A DNA stretch of 64,000 nt from Costus lasius (lineage: Eukaryota > Streptophyta > Magnoliopsida > Zingiberales > Costaceae), in NCBI GenBank assembly GCA_027563935.2, contig JANVAS020000231.1:10000001-10064000 (forward strand), written 5' to 3'. The position numbers were made by a program, and so were the translations under genes. Under the pieces are notes generated by a model. The model had not been told where the DNA came from. It searched no databases and saw only the letters and a program-made list of their open reading frames with translations. Shown in pieces: positions 1 to 11,281 of the stretch (position 1 is the first letter of the stretch; each line of letters starts with the position of its first letter).

Positions 1-439
1 AAGATAAATATTAATATCAAGATTGAAAATCAATATTACCACAGAGATCAAAATCGTGTTTAAGATGAATATTAGGAGTAAGATAAATATGAAGATTAGA
101 AGATTAAAACCGAAATCGGAGATCAAAATGCAGATGAAGATAATTATCAAGAATAACATCAATGTTATAATTAAGAATGAGAATATGATTAATAACAATT
201 AAGGCTCATAATCGATTTCAAAATTTTCATCATGATTAGATCAATATCAATATCAATAAAAATATTAAGATTAAAGACCAAGATTACAAACAAGATCAAA
301 ATCGAGTTTAAGATTAAGATTAAAAAGAAGATAAAGATGAATATCATAAGAAGAAGTTTGAAAAAATGATTAAAATCATGATCAACATCATGATCATGGA
401 CAAAATCAATATTAAATTAATATTGCAAAATGATAAATG
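1..439. repeat. Incomplete first unit (A-family left part)
   Basis: Base 1 equals L+54 of a unit whose landmark lies outside the window. The left part carries A-family marks (TCGTG at 55, AAACCGAAATCGGAG, AACATCAATG, AATATGATT). The right part is of the GATCAATATC type. This join differs from the unit preceding 7830, so the 440-4385 duplication does not extend to the left edge. Confidence 0.85.
366..425. repeat. Dyad-dense block, representative copy
   Basis: In order, the block holds: ATGATTAAAATCAT (366-379, 6-bp arms, AA spacer); two copies of the self-complementary octamer ATCATGAT (375-382 and 387-394); the perfect 10-bp palindrome CATGATCATG (389-398); and CAATATTAAATTAATATTG (407-425), 9-bp arms around a single A. 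The block recurs at L-74 to L-15 in nearly all units. In many units CATGATCATG is changed to CATGACCATGG, which loses the 10-bp palindrome but makes CCATGG. The potential for hairpins or cruciforms is seen in the sequence; any function is inferred. Confidence 0.85.
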
Positions 440-899
440 TCAAATATGGATCATAATCAAGATCAATATCCTCATCATTAAAAGATCAAGATAAAGATAA
501 ATATTAATATCAAGATTGAAAATCAATATTACCACAGAGATCAAAATCGTGTTTAAGATGAATATTAGGAGTAAGATAAATATGAAGATTAGAAGATTAA
601 AACCGAAATCGGAGATCAAAATGAAGATGAAGATAATTATCAAGAATAACATCAATGTTATAATTAAGAATGAGAATATGATTAATAACAATTAAGGCTC
701 ATAATCGATTTCAAAATTTTCATCATGATTAGATCATTATCAATATCAATAAAAATATTAAGATTAAAGACCAAGATTACAAACAAGATCAAAACAGAGT
801 TTAAGATTAAGATTAAACAGAAGATAAAGATGAATATCATAAGAAGAAGTTTGAAAAAATGATTAAAATCATGATCAACATCATAATCATGGACAAAAT

Positions 900-918
900 C
901 AATATTAAATTAATATTG
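900..918. repeat. 19-bp inverted repeat CAATATTAAATTAATATTG
   Basis: Nine-base arms (CAATATTAA and TTAATATTG) are exact reverse complements around one A. This is the strongest short inverted repeat I find in the unit. It sits 33 to 15 bases before each landmark, or one base further when the adjacent A run is longer. It is preserved in A, B and C families, while flanking bases vary (GCAAAATG, GTAAAATG, GCAAAAGG, GCAAAATTAT). A rare exception is near 6811, where ATAGTAAATT disrupts the left arm. Confidence 0.85.
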
Positions 919-932
919 CAAAATGATAAATA

Positions 933-1425
933 TCAAATATGGATCATAATCAAGATCAATATCCTCATCATTAAAAGATCAAGATAAAGATAAATATTAA
1001 TATCAAGATTGAAAATCAATATTACCACAGAGATCAAAATCGAGTTTAAGAAGAATATTAGGAGTAAGATAAATATGAAGATTAGAAGATTAAATCCGAA
1101 ATCTGAGATAAAAATGAAGATAAAGATAATTATCAAGAATAAGATTAATGTTATAATTAAGAATGAGAATAAGATTAATAACAATTAAAGCTCATAATCG
1201 AGTTCAAAATTTTCATCATGATTAGATCAATATCAATATCAATAAAAATATTAAGATTAAAGACCAAGATTACAAACAAGATCAAAATCGAGTTTAAGAT
1301 TAAGATTAAAAAGAAGATAAAGATGAATATCATAAGAAGAAGTTTGAAAAAATGATTAAAATCATGATCAACATCATGACCATGGACAAAATCAATATTA
1401 AATTAATATTGCAAAATGATAAATA
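933..1425. repeat. Representative B-family satellite unit (493 bp)
   Basis: This is a reference unit in the landmark frame (L=933). L+0 to L+98 is rich in ATC and AAG triplets and contains the palindrome ATATTAATAT. L+99 begins GATCAAAATCGAG, the start of half-repeat F. About L+150 to L+190 carries the family-diagnostic stretch (AAATCCGAAATCTGAG in B, AAACCGAAATCGGAG in A). Near L+262 lies AATCGAGTTCAAAATTTTC. At L+347 GATCAAAATCGAG recurs and starts half-repeat S. L+419 to L+478 is the dyad-dense block. The unit length of 493 is not a multiple of three, so no reading frame runs from unit to unit. Confidence 0.9.
1032..1279. repeat. Half-repeat F of the unit (248 bp)
   Basis: This is the first member of the internal dimer, starting at GATCAAAATCGAGTTTAAG. 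The same 19-base word starts the second half at 1280. Hand alignment of F to S is nearly gap-free. The stretch 999-1050 matches 1247-1298 at 43 of 52 positions with no gap, and other sampled stretches match at about 65-75%. Chance matching at this base composition would be near 37-38%. This half carries most of the A/B/C diagnostic sites and lacks the dyad block. Confidence 0.8.
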
Positions 1426-1524
1426 TCAAATATGGATCATAATCAAGATCAATATCCTCATCATTAAAAGATCAAGATAAAGATAAATATTAATATCAAG
1501 ATTGAGAATCAATATTACCACAGA
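1280..1524. repeat. Half-repeat S of the unit (245 bp)
   Basis: This is the second member of the internal dimer; it ends where the next unit's F half begins at 1525 (248 + 245 = 493). It contains the dyad-dense block and the junction landmark TCAAATATGG. Three versions of the linking sequence around the F/S boundary are seen in the window: one with GATCATTATC and AAAACAGAG, usually after A units; one with GATCAATATC and AAAATCGAG; and one with GATTAATATC, ATAACAATATT and TTGAAGACC. Confidence 0.8.
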
Positions 1525-4385
1525 GATCAAAATCGAGTTTAAGAAGAATATTAGGAGTAAGATAAATATGAAGATTAGAAGATTAAATCCGAAATCTGAG
1601 ATAAAAATGAAGATAAAGATAATTATCAAGAATAAGATCAATGTTATAATTAAGAATGAGAATAAGATTAATAACAATTAAAGCTCATAATCGAGTTCAA
1701 AATTTTCATCATGATTAGATTAATATCAACATCAATAACAATATTAAGATTGAAGACCAATATTACAAACAAGATCAAAATCAAGTTTAAGATTAAGATT
1801 AAAAAGAAGATAAAGATGAATATCATAAGAAGAAGTTTGAAAAAATGATTAAAATCATGATCAACATCATGATCATGGACAAAATCAATATTAAATTAAT
1901 ATTGCAAAATGATAAATGTCAAATATGGATCATAATCAAGATCAATATCCTCATCATTAAAACATCAAGATAAAGATAAATATTAATATCAAGATTGAGA
2001 ATCAATATTACCACAGAGATCAAAATCGAGTTTAAGAAGAATATTAGGAGTAAGATAAATATGAAGATTAGAAGATTAAATCCGAAATCTGAGATAAAAA
2101 TGAAGATAAAGATAATTATCAAGAATAAGATCAATGTTATAATTAAGAATGAGAATAAGATTAATAACAATTAAAGCTCATAATCGAGTTCAAAATTTTC
2201 ATCATGATTAGATTAATATCAACATCAATAACAATATTAAGATTGAAGACCAATATTACAAACAAGATCAAAATCGAGTTTAAGATTAAGATTAAAAAGA
2301 AGATAAAGATGAATATCATAAGAAGAAGTTTAAAAAAATGATTAAAATCATGATCAACATCATGATCATGGACAAAATCAATATTAAATTAATATTGCAA
2401 AAATGATAAATGTCAAATATGGATCATAATCAAGATCAATATCCTCATCATTAAAAGATCAAGATAAAGATAAATATTAATATCAAGATTGAAAATCAAT
2501 ATTACCACAGAGATCAAAATCGTGTTTAAGATGAATATTAGGAGTAAGATAAATATGAAGATTAGAAGATTAAAACCGAAATCGGAGATCAAAATGAAGA
2601 TGAAGATAATTATCAAGAATAACATCAATGTTATAATTAAGAATGAGAATATGATTAATAACAATTAAGGCTCATAATCGAGTTCAAAATTTTCATCATG
2701 ATTACATCATTATCAATATCAATAAAAATATTAAGATTAAAGACCAAGATTACAAACAAGATCAAAACAGAGTTTAAGATTAAGATTAAACCGAAGATAA
2801 AGATGAATATCATAAGAAGAAGTTTGAAAAAATGATTAAAATCATGATCAACATCATGATCATGGACAAAATCAATATTAAATTAATATTGTAAAATGAT
2901 AAATGTCAAATATGGATCATAATCAAGATCAATATCCTCATCATTAAAAGATCAAGATAAAGATAAATATTAATATCAAGATTGAAAATCAATATTACCA
3001 CAGAGATCAAAATCGTGTTTAAGATGAATATTAGGAGTAAGATAAATATGAAGATTAGAAGATTAAAACCGAAATCGGAGATCAAAATGAAGATGAAGAT
3101 AATTATCAAGAATAACATCAATGTTATAATTAAGAAGGAGAATATGATTAATAACAATTAAGGCTCATAATCGAGTTCAAAATTTTCATCATGATTAGAT
3201 TAATATCAATATCAATAACAATATTAAGATTGAAGACCAATATTACAAACAAGATCAAAATCGAGTTTAAGATTAAGATTAAAAAGATGATAAAGATGAA
3301 TATCATAAGAAGAAGTTTGAAAAAATGATTAAAATCATTATCAACATCATGATCTTGGACAAAATCAATATTAAATTAATATTGCAAAATGATAAACATC
3401 AAATGTGGATCATAATCAAGATCAATATCCTCATCATTAAAACATCAAGATAAAGATAAATATTAATATCAAGATTGAGAATCAATATTACCACAGAGAT
3501 CAAAATCGAGTTTAAGAAGAATATTAGGAGTAAGATAAATATGAAGATTAGAAGATTAAATCCGAAATCTGAGATAAAAATGAAGATAAAGATAATTATC
3601 AAGAATAAGATCAATGTTATAATTAAGAATGAGAATAAGATTAATAACAATTAAAGCTCATAATCGAGTTCAAAATTTTCATCATGATTAGATTAATATC
3701 AACATCAATAACAATATTAAGATTGAAGACCAATATTACAAACAAGATCAAAATCGAGTTTAAGATTAAGATTAAAAAGAAGATAAAGATGAATATCATA
3801 AGAAGAAGTTTGAAAAAATGATTAAAATCATGATCAACATCATGATCATGGACAAAATCAATATTAAATTAATATTGCAAAAATGATAAATGTCAAATAT
3901 GGATCATAATCAAGATCAATATCCTCATCATTAAAAGATCAAGATAAAGATAAATATTAATATCAAGATTGAAAATCAATATTACCACAGAGATCAAAAT
4001 CGTGTTTAAGATGAATATTAGGAGTAAGATAAATATGAAGATTAGAAGATTAAAACCGAAATCGGAGATCAAAATGAAGATGAAGATAATTATCAAGAAT
4101 GACATCAATGTTATAATTAAGAATGAGAATATGATTAATAACAATTAAGGCTCATAATCGAGTTCAAAATTTTCATCATGATTAGATCATTATCAATATC
4201 AATAAAAATATTAAGATTAAAGACCAAGATTACAAACAAGATCAAAACAGAGTTTAAGATTAAGATTAAACAGAAGATAAAGATGAATATCATAAGAAGA
4301 AGTTTGAAAAAATGATTAAAATCATGATCAACATCATGATCATGGACAAAATCAATATTAAATTAATATTGTAAAATGATAAATG

Positions 4386-7300
4386 TCAAATATGGATCAT
4401 AATCAAGATCAATATCCTCATCATTAAAAGATCAAGATAAAGATAAATATTAATATCAAGATTGAAAATCAATATTACCACAGAGATCAAAATCGTGTTT
4501 AAGATGAATATTAGGAGTAAGATAAATATGAAGATTAGAAGATTAAAACCGAAATCGGAGATCAAAATGCAGATGAAGATAATTATCAAGAATAACATCA
4601 ATGTTATAATTAAGAAGGAGAATATGATTAATAACAATTAAGGCTCATAATCGAGTTCAAAATTTTCATCATGATTAGATTAATATCAATATCAATAACA
4701 ATATTAAGATTGAAGACCAATATTACAAACAAGATCAAAATCGAGTTTAAGATTAAGATTAAAAAGAAGATAAAGATGAATATCATAAGAAGAAGTTTGA
4801 AAAAATGATTAAAATCATGATCAACAACATGATCATGGACAAAATCAATATTAAATTAATATTGCAAAATGATAAATATCAAATATGGATCATAATCAAG
4901 ATCAATATCCTCATCATTAAAAGATCAAGATAAAGATAAATACTAATATCAAGATTGAAAATCAATATTACCACAGAGATCAAAATCGAGTTTAAGAAGA
5001 ATATTAGGAGTAAGATAAATATGAAGATTAGAAGATTAAATCTGAAATCTGAGATAAAAATGAAGATAAAGATAATTATCAATAATAAGATCAATGTTAT
5101 AATTAAGAATGAGAATAAGATTAATAACAATTAAAGCTCATAATCGAGTTCAAAATTTTCATCATGATTAGATCAATATCAATACCAATAAAAATATTAA
5201 GATTAAAGACCAAGATTACAAACAAGATCAAAATCGAGTTTAAGATTAAGATTAAAAAGAAGATAAAGATGAATATCATAAGAAGAAGTTTGAAAAAATG
5301 ATTAAAATCATGATCTACATCATGATTAAATCAATATTAAATTAATATTGCAAAATGATAAATGTCAAATATGGATCATAATCAAGATCAATATCCTCAT
5401 CATTAAAAGATCAAGATAAAGATAAATATTAATATCAAGATTGAAAATCAATATTACCACAGAGATCAAAATCGTGTTTAAAAAGAATATTAGGAGTAAG
5501 ATAAATATGAAGATTAGAAGATTAAATCCGAAATCTGAGATAAAAATAAAGATAAAGATAATTATCAAGAATAAGATCAATGTTATAATTAAGAATGAGA
5601 ATAAGATTAATAACAATTAAAGTTCATAATCGAGTTCAAAATTTTCATCATGATTAGATAAATATCAACATCAATAACAATATTAAGATTGAAGACCAAT
5701 ATTACAAACAAGATCAAAATCGAGTTTAAGATTAAGATTAAAAAGAAGATAAAGATGAATATCATAAGAAGAAGTTTGAAAAAATGATTAAAATCATGAT
5801 CAACATCATGATCATGGACAAAATCTATATTAAATTAATATGGCAAAATGATAAATGTCAAATATGGATCATAATCAAGATCAATATCCTCATCATTAAA
5901 AGATCAATATAAAGATAAATATTAATATCAAGATTGAAAATCAATATTACCACAGAGATCAAAATCGTGTTTAAGATGAATATTAGGAGTAAGATAAATA
6001 TGAAGGTTAGAAGATTAAAACCGAAATCGGAGATCAAAATGAAGATGAAGATAATTATCAAGAATAACATCAATGTTATAATTAAGAATGAGAATATGAT
6101 TAATAACAATTAAGGCTCATAATCGAGTTCAAAATTTTCATCATGATTAGATCATTATCAATATCAATAAAAATATTAAGATTAAAGACCAAGATTACAA
6201 ACAAGATCAAAACAGAGTTTAAGATTAAGATTAAACAGAAGATAAAGATGAATATCATAAGAAGAAGTTTGAAAAAATGATTAAAATCATGATCAACATC
6301 ATTATCATGGCCAAAATCAATATTAAATTAATATTGCAAAATGATAAATGTCAAATATGGATCATAATCAAGATCAATATCCTCATCATTAAAAGATCAA
6401 GATAAAGATAAATATTAATATCAAGATTGAAAATCAATATTACCACAGAGATCAAAATCGAGTTTAAGATGAATATTAGGAGTAAGATAAATATGAAGAT
6501 TAGAAGATTAAAACCGAAATCGGAGATCAAAATGAAGATGAAGATAATTATCAAGAATAACATCAATGTTATAATTAAGAATGAGAATAAGATTAATAAC
6601 AATTAAGGCTCATAATCGAGTTCAAAATTTTCATCATGATTAGATCATTATCAATATCAATAAAAATATTAAGATTAAAGACCAAGATTACAAACAAGAT
6701 CAAAACAGAGTTTAAGATTAAGATTAAACAGAAGATAAAGATGAATATCATAAGAAGAAGTTTGAAAAAATGAATAAAATCATGAACAACATCATGATCA
6801 TGGACAAAATCAATAGTAAATTAATATTGCAAAATGATAAACATCAAATATGGATCATAATCAAGATCAATATCCTCATCATTAAAAGATCAAGATAAAG
6901 ATAAATATTAATATCAAGATTGAAAATCAATATTACCACAGAGATCAAAATCGAGTTTAAGAAGAATATTAGGAGTAAGATAAATATGAAGATTAGAAGA
7001 TTAAATCCGAAATCTGAGATAAAAATGAAGATAAAGATAATTATCAAGAATAAGATCAATGTTATAATTAAGAATGAGAATAAGATTAATAACAATTAAA
7101 GTTCATAATCGAGTTCAAAATTTTCATCATGATTAGATAAATATCAACATCAATAACAAAATTAAGATTGAAGACCAATATTACAAACAAGATCAAAATC
7201 GAGTTTAAGATTAAGATTAAAAAGAAGATAAAGATGAATATCATAAGAAGAAGTTTGAAAAAATGATTAAAATCATGATCTACATCATGATCATGGACAA

Positions 7301-7829
7301 AATCAATATTAAATTAATATTGCAAAATGATAAATGTCAAATATGGATCATAATCAAGATCAATATCCTCATCATTAAAAGATCAAGATAAAGATAAATA
7401 TTAATATCAAGATTGAAAATCAATATTACCACAGAGATCAAAATCGAGTTTAAGAAGAATATTAGGAGTAAGATAAATATGAAGATTAGAAGATTAAATC
7501 CGAAATCTGAGATAAAAATGAAGATAAAGATAATTATCAAGAATAAGATCAATGTTATAATTAAGAATGAGAATAAGATTAATAACAATTAAAGCTCATA
7601 ATCGAGTTCAAAATTTTCATCATGATTAGATTAATATCAACATCAATAACAATATTAAGATTGAAGACCAATATTACAAACAAGATCAAAATCGAGTTTA
7701 AGATTAAGATTAAAAAGAAGATAAAGATGAATATCATAAGAAGAACTTTGAAAAAATGATTAAAATCATGATCAACATCATGATCATGGACAAAATCAAT
7801 ATTAAATTAATATTGCAAAATGATAAATG
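4386..7829. repeat. Mixed A/B units between the two duplicated segments
   Basis: Seven units start at 4386 (A), 4879 (B), 5365 (B), 5858 (A), 6351 (A/B mosaic), 6844 (B) and 7337 (B). The 6351 unit has A marks in its middle but TCGAG and AATAAGATT at its ends, a clear mosaic. The 4879 unit is 486 bp because of a deletion near 5326. I see no regular higher-order pattern within this stretch. Confidence 0.75.
5311..5340. repeat. 7-bp deletion inside the dyad block
   Basis: The usual CATGATCATGGACAAAATC is shortened to CATGATTAAATC, seven bases fewer. This gives the 486-bp unit spacing from 4879 to 5365. The 10-bp palindrome is lost, whereas the 19-bp inverted repeat just downstream is intact. 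The neighbouring variant TGATCTACATC also occurs near 7278. Confidence 0.85.
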
Positions 7830-10800
7830 TCAAATATGGATCATAATCAAGATCAATATCCTCATCATTAAAAGATCAAGATAAAGATAAATATTAATAT
7901 CAAGATTGAAAATCAATATTACCACAGAGATCAAAATCGTGTTTAAGATGAATATTAGGAGTAAGATAAATATGAAGATTAGAAGATTAAAACCGAAATC
8001 GGAGATCAAAATGAAGATGAAGATAATTATCAAGAATAACATCAATGTTATAATTAAGAATGAGAATATGATTAATAACAATTAAGGCTCATAATCGATT
8101 TCAAAATTTTCATCATGATTAGATCATTATCAATATCAATAAAAATATTAAGATTAAAGACCAAAATTACAAACAAGATCAAAACAGAGTTTAAGATTAA
8201 GATTAAACAGAAGATAAAGATGAATATCATAAGAAGAAGTTTGAAAAAATGATTAAAATCATGTTCAACATCATAATCATGGACAAAATCAATATTAAAT
8301 TAATATTGCAAAATGATAAATATCAAATATGGATCATAATCAAGATCAATATCCTCATCATTAAAAGATCAAGATAAAGATAAATATTAATATCAAGATT
8401 GAAAATCAATATTACCACAGAGATCAAAATCGAGTTTAAGAAGAATATTAGGAGTAAGATAAATATGAAGATTAGAAGATTAAATCCGAAATCTGAGATA
8501 AAAATGAAGATAAAGATAATTATCAAGAATAAGATTAATGTTATAATTAAGAATGAGAATAAGACTAATAACAATTAAAGCTCATAATCGAGTTCAAAAT
8601 TTTCATCATGATTAGATCAATATCAATATCAATAAAAATATTAAGATTAAAGACCAAGATTACAAACAAGATCAAAATCGAGTTTAAGATTAAGATTAAA
8701 AAGAAGATAAAGATGAATATCATAAGAAGAAGTTTGAAAAAATGATTAAAATCATGATCAACATCATGACCATGGACAAAATCAATATTAAATTAATATT
8801 GCAAAATGATAAATATCAAATATGGATCATAATCAAGATCAATATCCTCATCATTAAAAGATCAAGATAAAGATAAATATTAATATCAAGATTGAGAATC
8901 AATATTACCACAGAGATCAAAATCGAGTTTAAGAAGAATATTAGGAGTAAGATAAATATGAAGATTAGAAGATTAAATCCGAAATCTGAGATAAAAATGA
9001 AGATAAAGATAATTATCAAGAATAAGATCAATGTTATAATTAAGAATGAGAATAAGATTAATAACAATTAAAGCTCATAATCGAGTTCAAAATTTTCATC
9101 ATGATTAGATTAATATCAACATCAATAACAATATTAAGATTGAAGACCAATATTACAAACAAGATCAAAATCGAGTTTAAGATTAAGATTAAAAAGAAGA
9201 TAAAGATGAATATCATAAGAAGAAGTTTGAAAAAATGATTAAAATCATGATCAACATCATGATCATGGACAAAATCAATATTAAATTAATATTGTAAAAT
9301 GATAAATGTCAAATATGGATCATAATCAAGATCAATATCCTCATCATTAAAAGATCAAGATAAAGATAAATATTAATATCAAGATTGAAAATCAATATTA
9401 CCACAGAGATCAAAATCGTGTTTAAGATGAATATTAGGAGTAAGATAAATATGAAGATTAGAAGATTAAAACCGAAATCGGAGATCAAAATGAAGATGAA
9501 GATAATTATCAAGAATAACATCAATGTTATAATTAAGAATGAGAATATGATTAATAACAATTAAGGCTCATAATCGAGTTCAAAATTTTCATCATGATTA
9601 CATCATTATCAATATCAATAAAAATATTAAGATTAAAGACCAAGATTACAAACAAGATCAAAACAGAGTTTAAGATTAAGATTAAACAGAAGATAAAGAT
9701 GAATATAATAAGAAGAAGTTTGAAAAAATGATTAAAATCATGATCAACATCATGATCATGGACAAAATCAATATTAAATTAATATTGTAAAATGATAAAT
9801 GTCAAATATGGATCATAATCAAGATCAATATCCTCATCATTAAAAGATCAAGATAAAGATAAATATTAATATCAAGATTGAAAATCAATATTACCACAGA
9901 GATCAAAATCGTGTTTAAGATGAATATTAGGAGTAAGATAAATATGAAGATTAGAAGATTAAAACCGAAATCGGAGATCAAAATGAAGATGAAGATAATT
10001 ATCAAGAATAACATCAATGTTATAATTAAGAAGGAGAATATGATTAATAACAATTAAGGCTCATAATCGAGTTCAAAATTTTCATCATGATTAGATTAAT
10101 ATCAATATCAATAACAATATTAAGATTGAAGACCAATATTACAAACAAGATCAAAATCGAGTTTAAGATTAAGATTAAAAAGATGATAAAGATGAATATC
10201 ATAAGAAGAAGTTTGAAAAAATGATTAAAATCATTATCAACATCATGATCTTGGACAAAATCAATATTAAATTAATATTGCAAAATGATAAACATCAAAT
10301 GTGGATCATAATCAAGATCAATATCCTCATCATTAAAACATCAAGATAAAGATAAATATTAATATCAAGATTGAGAATCAATATTACCACAGAGATCAAA
10401 ATCGAGTTTAAGAAGAATATTAGGAGTAAGATAAATATGAAGATTAGAAGATTAAATCCGAAATCTGAGATAAAAATGAAGATAAAGATAATTATCAAGA
10501 ATAAGATCAATGTTATAATTAAGAATGAGAATAAGATTAATAACAATTAAAGCTCATAATCGAGTTCAAAATTTTCATCATGATTAGATTAATATCAACA
10601 TCAATAACAATATTAAGATTGAAGACCAATATTACAAACAAGATCAAAATCGAGTTTAAGATTAAGATTAAAAAGAAGATAAAGATGAATATCATAAGAA
10701 GAAGTTTGAAAAAATGATTAAAATCATGATCAACATCATGATCATGGACAAAATCAATATTAAATTAATATTGCAAAAATGATAAATGTCAAATATGGAT

Positions 10801-11281
10801 CATAATCAAGATCAATATCCTCATCATTAAAAGATCAAGATAAAGATAAATATTAATATCAAGATTGAAAATCAATATTACCACAGAGATCAAAATCGTG
10901 TTTAAGATGAATATTAGGAGTAAGATAAATATGAAGATTAGAAGATTAAAACCGAAATCGGAGATCAAAATGAAGATGAAGATAATTATCAAGAATAACA
11001 TCAATGTTATAATTAAGAATGAGAATATGATTAATAACAATTAAGGCTCATAATCGAGTTCAAAATTTTCATCATGATTAGATCATTATCAATATCAATA
11101 AAAATATTAAGATTAAAGACCAAGATTACAAACAAGATCAAAACAGAGTTTAAGATTAAGATTAAACAGAAGATAAAGATGAATATCATAAGAAGAAGTT
11201 TGAAAAAATGATTAAAATCATGATCAACATCATGATCATGGACAAAATCAATATTAAATTAATATTGTAAAATGATAAATG
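7830..11281. repeat. Duplicated segment, copy 2 (7 units)
   Basis: Units start at 7830, 8323, 8816, 9309, 9802, 10295 and 10789. They parallel 440-4385, minus one B unit. The GATTTCAAAATTTTC and CATAATCATGG variants seen after 440 recur after 7830. The last unit (10789, A) also opens a four-unit block related to 17694-19665, so two higher-order patterns overlap here. Confidence 0.85.

Larger units (their letters stand above)
440..4385. repeat. Duplicated segment, copy 1 (8 units)
   Basis: Units start at 440, 933, 1426, 1919, 2413, 2906, 3399 and 3893, in the order A, B, B, B, A, A, B, A. They match 7830-11281 unit by unit, except that one B unit (about 1919-2412) has no counterpart. Rare marks are shared at constant offset: GATTACATCATTATC (2700 and 9596), AGATGATAAAG (3284 and 10180), TGATCTTGGAC (3350 and 10246) and AAACATCAAATGTGG (3394 and 10290). 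The offset is 7,390 before the missing unit and 6,896 after it. Copies have since diverged slightly, for example AAACCGAAG at 2788 against AAACAGAAG. Confidence 0.85.

Noticed and set aside
440..691. Possible membrane microprotein encoded by the minus-strand frame of each F half
   Set aside because: The frame opens with TTG, not ATG; it is broken in several amplified units; A/B differences are not biased to silent sites; and T-rich codons alone give Leu/Ile/Phe. I therefore did not list it as a CDS.
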